64,000 bases of DNA, taken from UBA2821 sp902763335. GTDB lineage: Bacteria > Bacillota > Clostridia > Lachnospirales > Lachnospiraceae. A program made the position numbers and the translations under genes. Below are positions 62,179 through 64,000 of the stretch, one piece after another (position 1 is the first letter of the stretch; each line of letters starts with the position of its first letter). The notes under the pieces were generated by a model. That model did not search any database. It was not told the origin of the DNA and saw only the letters and a program-made list of their open reading frames with translations. The stretch is from assembly GCA_052066835.1 (NCBI GenBank), contig JBQHRJ010000007.1. One strand, 5' to 3'.

Positions 62179-63057
62179 TTACTGTTTCTTCTGCCATTCC
62201 TCCAAAAGCTCTATAATGACATTTTCTATTTCGCTTTCCGAATACTCCTCCGGAAAATACCTGCTGATTTTCTCTGCTTTTAATGTAACCTTTCTTTCCT
62301 TTGGCTTTTCCTCTGTCAGAATGAGCCTTACCATCGGCATGGTCAGCTCTCCCTTTTTCCCATACTCTTTCAATTTTGCTGATTGGACAGTGGAAATATT
62401 TGTTCCGGTTTCTTCCATGATAACCTGCACCCATTCCTGTGCCTGCTCTGTAAGAAACGATATATCAACGCCCTGCACCAGACCGATTTTCTTCTTATCA
62501 ACCATTTCCAACAGTTCATCAGATAACCGGGCAAGCCAGATATACCGCTGAACCGTCTTGCCACTTTCCCCGGCAGCTTCTCCCACTTCATCCAGACTGT
62601 TTCCGGCACCCTTTTTCCCCTGATGTTTCATGGCTTCATACTTCATAGAATAAGCTCTTGCCTTCTCACTTGGGAGAATATCTTCTCTCTGAATATTCGT
62701 GTCTACCATGATGATTGTTGCTTCATCATCCGTGTAATTTCTGACAAACATCGGCATTGTAGACAGTCCAGCCAGTTCACAGCCATGTCTCCTACGGTGC
62801 CCGGCAATGATTTCATAGCCGCCTTCTTCTCTCGGTCTTGCAATACCGGGCATCAACACACCATAGTTCTTAATGCTCTCCACTGTTTCCTGCATTTTCT
62901 CATCATCCACCACCTTAAACGGATGTCCTCTGAACTCATGCAACTCACAAAGTGGTATCTCCTGCACCTGTTCTGTGCCTGTACCCGCTTCCTGTGTGCC
63001 AAACAAATCGTCAAAACTGCTTAATTTGATTTTGTCTGCACTTCCTCTCTTATTCAT
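62179..63057 (-). CDS. parB: ParB-family partition protein
   Basis: This 292-residue protein has a ParB nuclease-like N-terminal domain (EIPLCELHEFRGHPFKVVDD, GYEIIAGHRRRHGCELAG), motifs TNIQREDILPSEKARAY, and a helix-turn-helix (DEVGEAAGESGKTVQRYI, about 150-170). The start overlaps the parA stop (ATGAATAA). With ParA it secures inheritance of the excised or replicating ICE. The parS site is not identified; dispersed palindromes are candidates only. Confidence 0.92.
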   Translation of the reverse strand: MNKRGSADKIKLSSFDDLFGTQEAGTGTEQVQEIPLCELHEFRGHPFKVVDDEKMQETVESIKNYGVLMPGIARPREEGGYEIIAGHRRRHGCELAGLSTMPMFVRNYTDDEATIIMVDTNIQREDILPSEKARAYSMKYEAMKHQGKKGAGNSLDEVGEAAGESGKTVQRYIWLARLSDELLEMVDKKKIGLVQGVDISFLTEQAQEWVQVIMEETGTNISTVQSAKLKEYGKKGELTMPMVRLILTEEKPKERKVTLKAEKISRYFPEEYSESEIENVIIELLEEWQKKQ

Positions 63058-63832
63058 TGTCAAGCACCTCCTCTGTCAATGACTGGTAAGCACCTGCAAC
63101 CTTGCCTTTCGGATCGTGCTGAAAGATACTGACACCCTCTGCTGAAATCTCCGCTGCTCTTACAGAAATCGGAATACTGTTTTCAAATATCCGCACTTTA
63201 CTTCCATAATTCTCTACAAGCATGGCACTGATGTCCCTTGCATAATTCGTCCGGCTGTCAACCATCGTCAGCAGAATACCTTCTATTTCCAATTTCGGGT
63301 TAATCTGGCGTTTTACTTTTCCAATGGTTTTAATAAGCTGTTCCAGACCTTTCACGGGCAGATATGCCGCCTGCACAGGTATCAGAATACTGTCAGCACA
63401 GGCAAAGGCATTTATGGTAATCATACCAAGGGAAGGCATACAATCAATCAGTATGTAATCGTATCTCTCTTTTACCATTTCCACATAGGAACGCAACACA
63501 ACCTCACGGCTCATTACATTCACCAGTGATACCTCCAGACCAGACAATTCAATGTTTCCCGGTATCAGGTCAATGCCTTCCACATGCTTCAGGATACCGT
63601 AATCCGTATTCATTTCCTCATCATTGATGATATTTGCAAGCACATTTGCCAGAGTAATCTCCAACTTGTCCGGCTCCTTAAAACCTAAACTTGCTGTAAG
63701 ACTTCCTTGTGCATCCGCATCAATTAACAGCACTCTCTTTCCCTGCTTTGCCAATCCGATTCCTAAATTGCTTGTTGTCGTGGTCTTTCCAACTCCACCC
63801 TTCTGATTTGCGATTGCGATTATTTTACACAT
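63050..63832 (-). CDS. parA: ParA-family partition ATPase
   Basis: This 260-residue ATPase begins with the deviant Walker A motif NQKGGVGKTT (K11 and K16) and has LIDADAQGSLTASLGF and the Walker B-like DYILIDCMPSLGMITINA. It is the usual length of a ParA/Soj of mobile elements. First gene of the parA-parB-repA group. The upstream partial gene ends 25 bases before its ATG. Confidence 0.95.
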   Translation of the reverse strand: MCKIIAIANQKGGVGKTTTTSNLGIGLAKQGKRVLLIDADAQGSLTASLGFKEPDKLEITLANVLANIINDEEMNTDYGILKHVEGIDLIPGNIELSGLEVSLVNVMSREVVLRSYVEMVKERYDYILIDCMPSLGMITINAFACADSILIPVQAAYLPVKGLEQLIKTIGKVKRQINPKLEIEGILLTMVDSRTNYARDISAMLVENYGSKVRIFENSIPISVRAAEISAEGVSIFQHDPKGKVAGAYQSLTEEVLDNE

Positions 63833-63856
63833 AATGAAATTCTCCTTTTCTTCCTG

Positions 63857-64000
63857 CTATTTTTCTGCTATGTTTCTTTTGCTTACTTCCACATAAGCCC
63901 TGTAAAACTTCTTTGTACCCTTATTCGGGTATAAATCTGAAAACTCGGTAACTTCTATTTTCGGGTTACGCTTCAAAATCTTTCCGAACCACGTAATATC
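63857..64000 (-). CDS. 3' end of an unidentified ICE gene (partial)
   Basis: An open frame enters from the right edge and ends at TAG (63857-63859) after 47 codons. It encodes DITWFGKILKRNPKIEVTEF, then SDLYPNKGTKKFYRAYVEVS and a basic end. The frame is clearly protein-like but the fragment is too short to name. Confidence 0.5.
   Translation of the reverse strand, partial: DITWFGKILKRNPKIEVTEFSDLYPNKGTKKFYRAYVEVSKRNIAEK

Larger units (their letters stand above)
17739..64000. mobile_element. Integrative conjugative element of Tn1549/CTn type (right end outside window)
   Basis: The continuous minus-strand block contains replication and partition genes, a type IV secretion set, a topoisomerase, a SNF2/methylase giant and anti-restriction proteins in the order known from clostridial CTn/Tn1549 elements. 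The ICE's own relaxase and integrase are not seen in the window (the relaxase present belongs to the nested IME). The left limit is placed near the decayed TTRAP gene because chromosomal-type or cargo genes start beyond the terminator at 17684; regions 1 and 2 could also be ICE cargo. A group II intron and an IME are nested inside. Confidence 0.75.

Noticed and set aside
61085..62434. Long repA frame starting upstream at 62434
   Set aside because: It overlaps parB by about 255 bases and the added residues do not fit RepA_N; ATG 62164 has a strong ribosome site.
1..64000. CRISPR arrays, tRNA and rRNA genes
   Set aside because: No regularly spaced repeats of CRISPR size and no tRNA/rRNA-like sequence were seen; the 23-bp array at 61596 has no spacers.

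Overview
The window looks like a low-to-moderate GC Firmicute, most likely a gut Clostridium relative of the Lachnospiraceae type. The clues are strong AGGAGG ribosome sites, HflK/HflC and parvulin homologues of clostridial type, and an almost complete conjugation module of the Tn1549/CTn kind (ParA, ParB, RepA_N, PcfB, VirD4, Maff2, VirB6, PrgI, VirB4, CD1108-type hydrolase, DUF4315, DUF4366, TopB, SNF2-methylase giant, ArdC). Nearly every gene reads on the minus strand, so operons run from high to low coordinates.

Region 1 (1-11.4 kb) holds an IS5/IS1182-like insertion sequence followed by an envelope-stress type cluster. One operon is NlpC/P60 hydrolase with SH3 domains, OmpR-type response regulator and sensor kinase. 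A second is a parvulin foldase, a cation-diffusion-facilitator/HflK fusion, HflC and HflK. A coiled-coil gene cut by the IS follows. Three promoters in this region share one architecture: two TCTCCATA-like repeats 11 bp apart, then 9 nt, then a -10 box. This suggests that the local response regulator controls all three units.

Region 2 (11.35-17.7 kb) is a metal-efflux operon (HMA chaperone, P1B-ATPase, ArsR regulator) that continues into a DUF6064 membrane protein, a methyltransferase, an ATC-hydrolase-family protein and a ketopantoate-reductase-family protein. An ArsR-AraC fusion regulator is divergently transcribed, with operator-like repeats at both promoters. A bidirectional terminator closes the region.

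Region 3 (about 17.7-64 kb, running off the right edge) is an integrative conjugative element (ICE). Its replication and partition genes lie at the right, with a seven-unit 23-bp iteron array inside repA. The transfer genes lie in the middle, and the SNF2/methylase giant, a GNAT toxin-antitoxin pair and ArdC/YodL anti-restriction-like proteins lie at the left. No ICE integrase is visible, so at least one end is outside the window.

Two further mobile elements are nested in the ICE. A group II intron (49251-52109) interrupts virB4 exactly at its Walker B motif; removing it restores an 811-codon reading frame. A 9.3-kb integrative mobilizable element (IME, about 33644-42942) carries a TnpX-like large serine recombinase, a MobA/MobL relaxase with a palindrome-rich oriT, TnpW, an excisionase-like protein and a two-component system with an exported protein. 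It splits topB at a GA dinucleotide, and rejoining the flanks restores a topoisomerase of about 702 residues.

Two signals cut across annotation. A palindrome GGACA-NNN-TGTCC with extended arms occurs nine times in the ICE backbone, both between genes and in frame inside genes. A tnpV-type gene with a good ribosome site is written in another frame inside the giant SNF2-methylase gene. All calls rest on reading the sequence and on remembered family features; no search was run.
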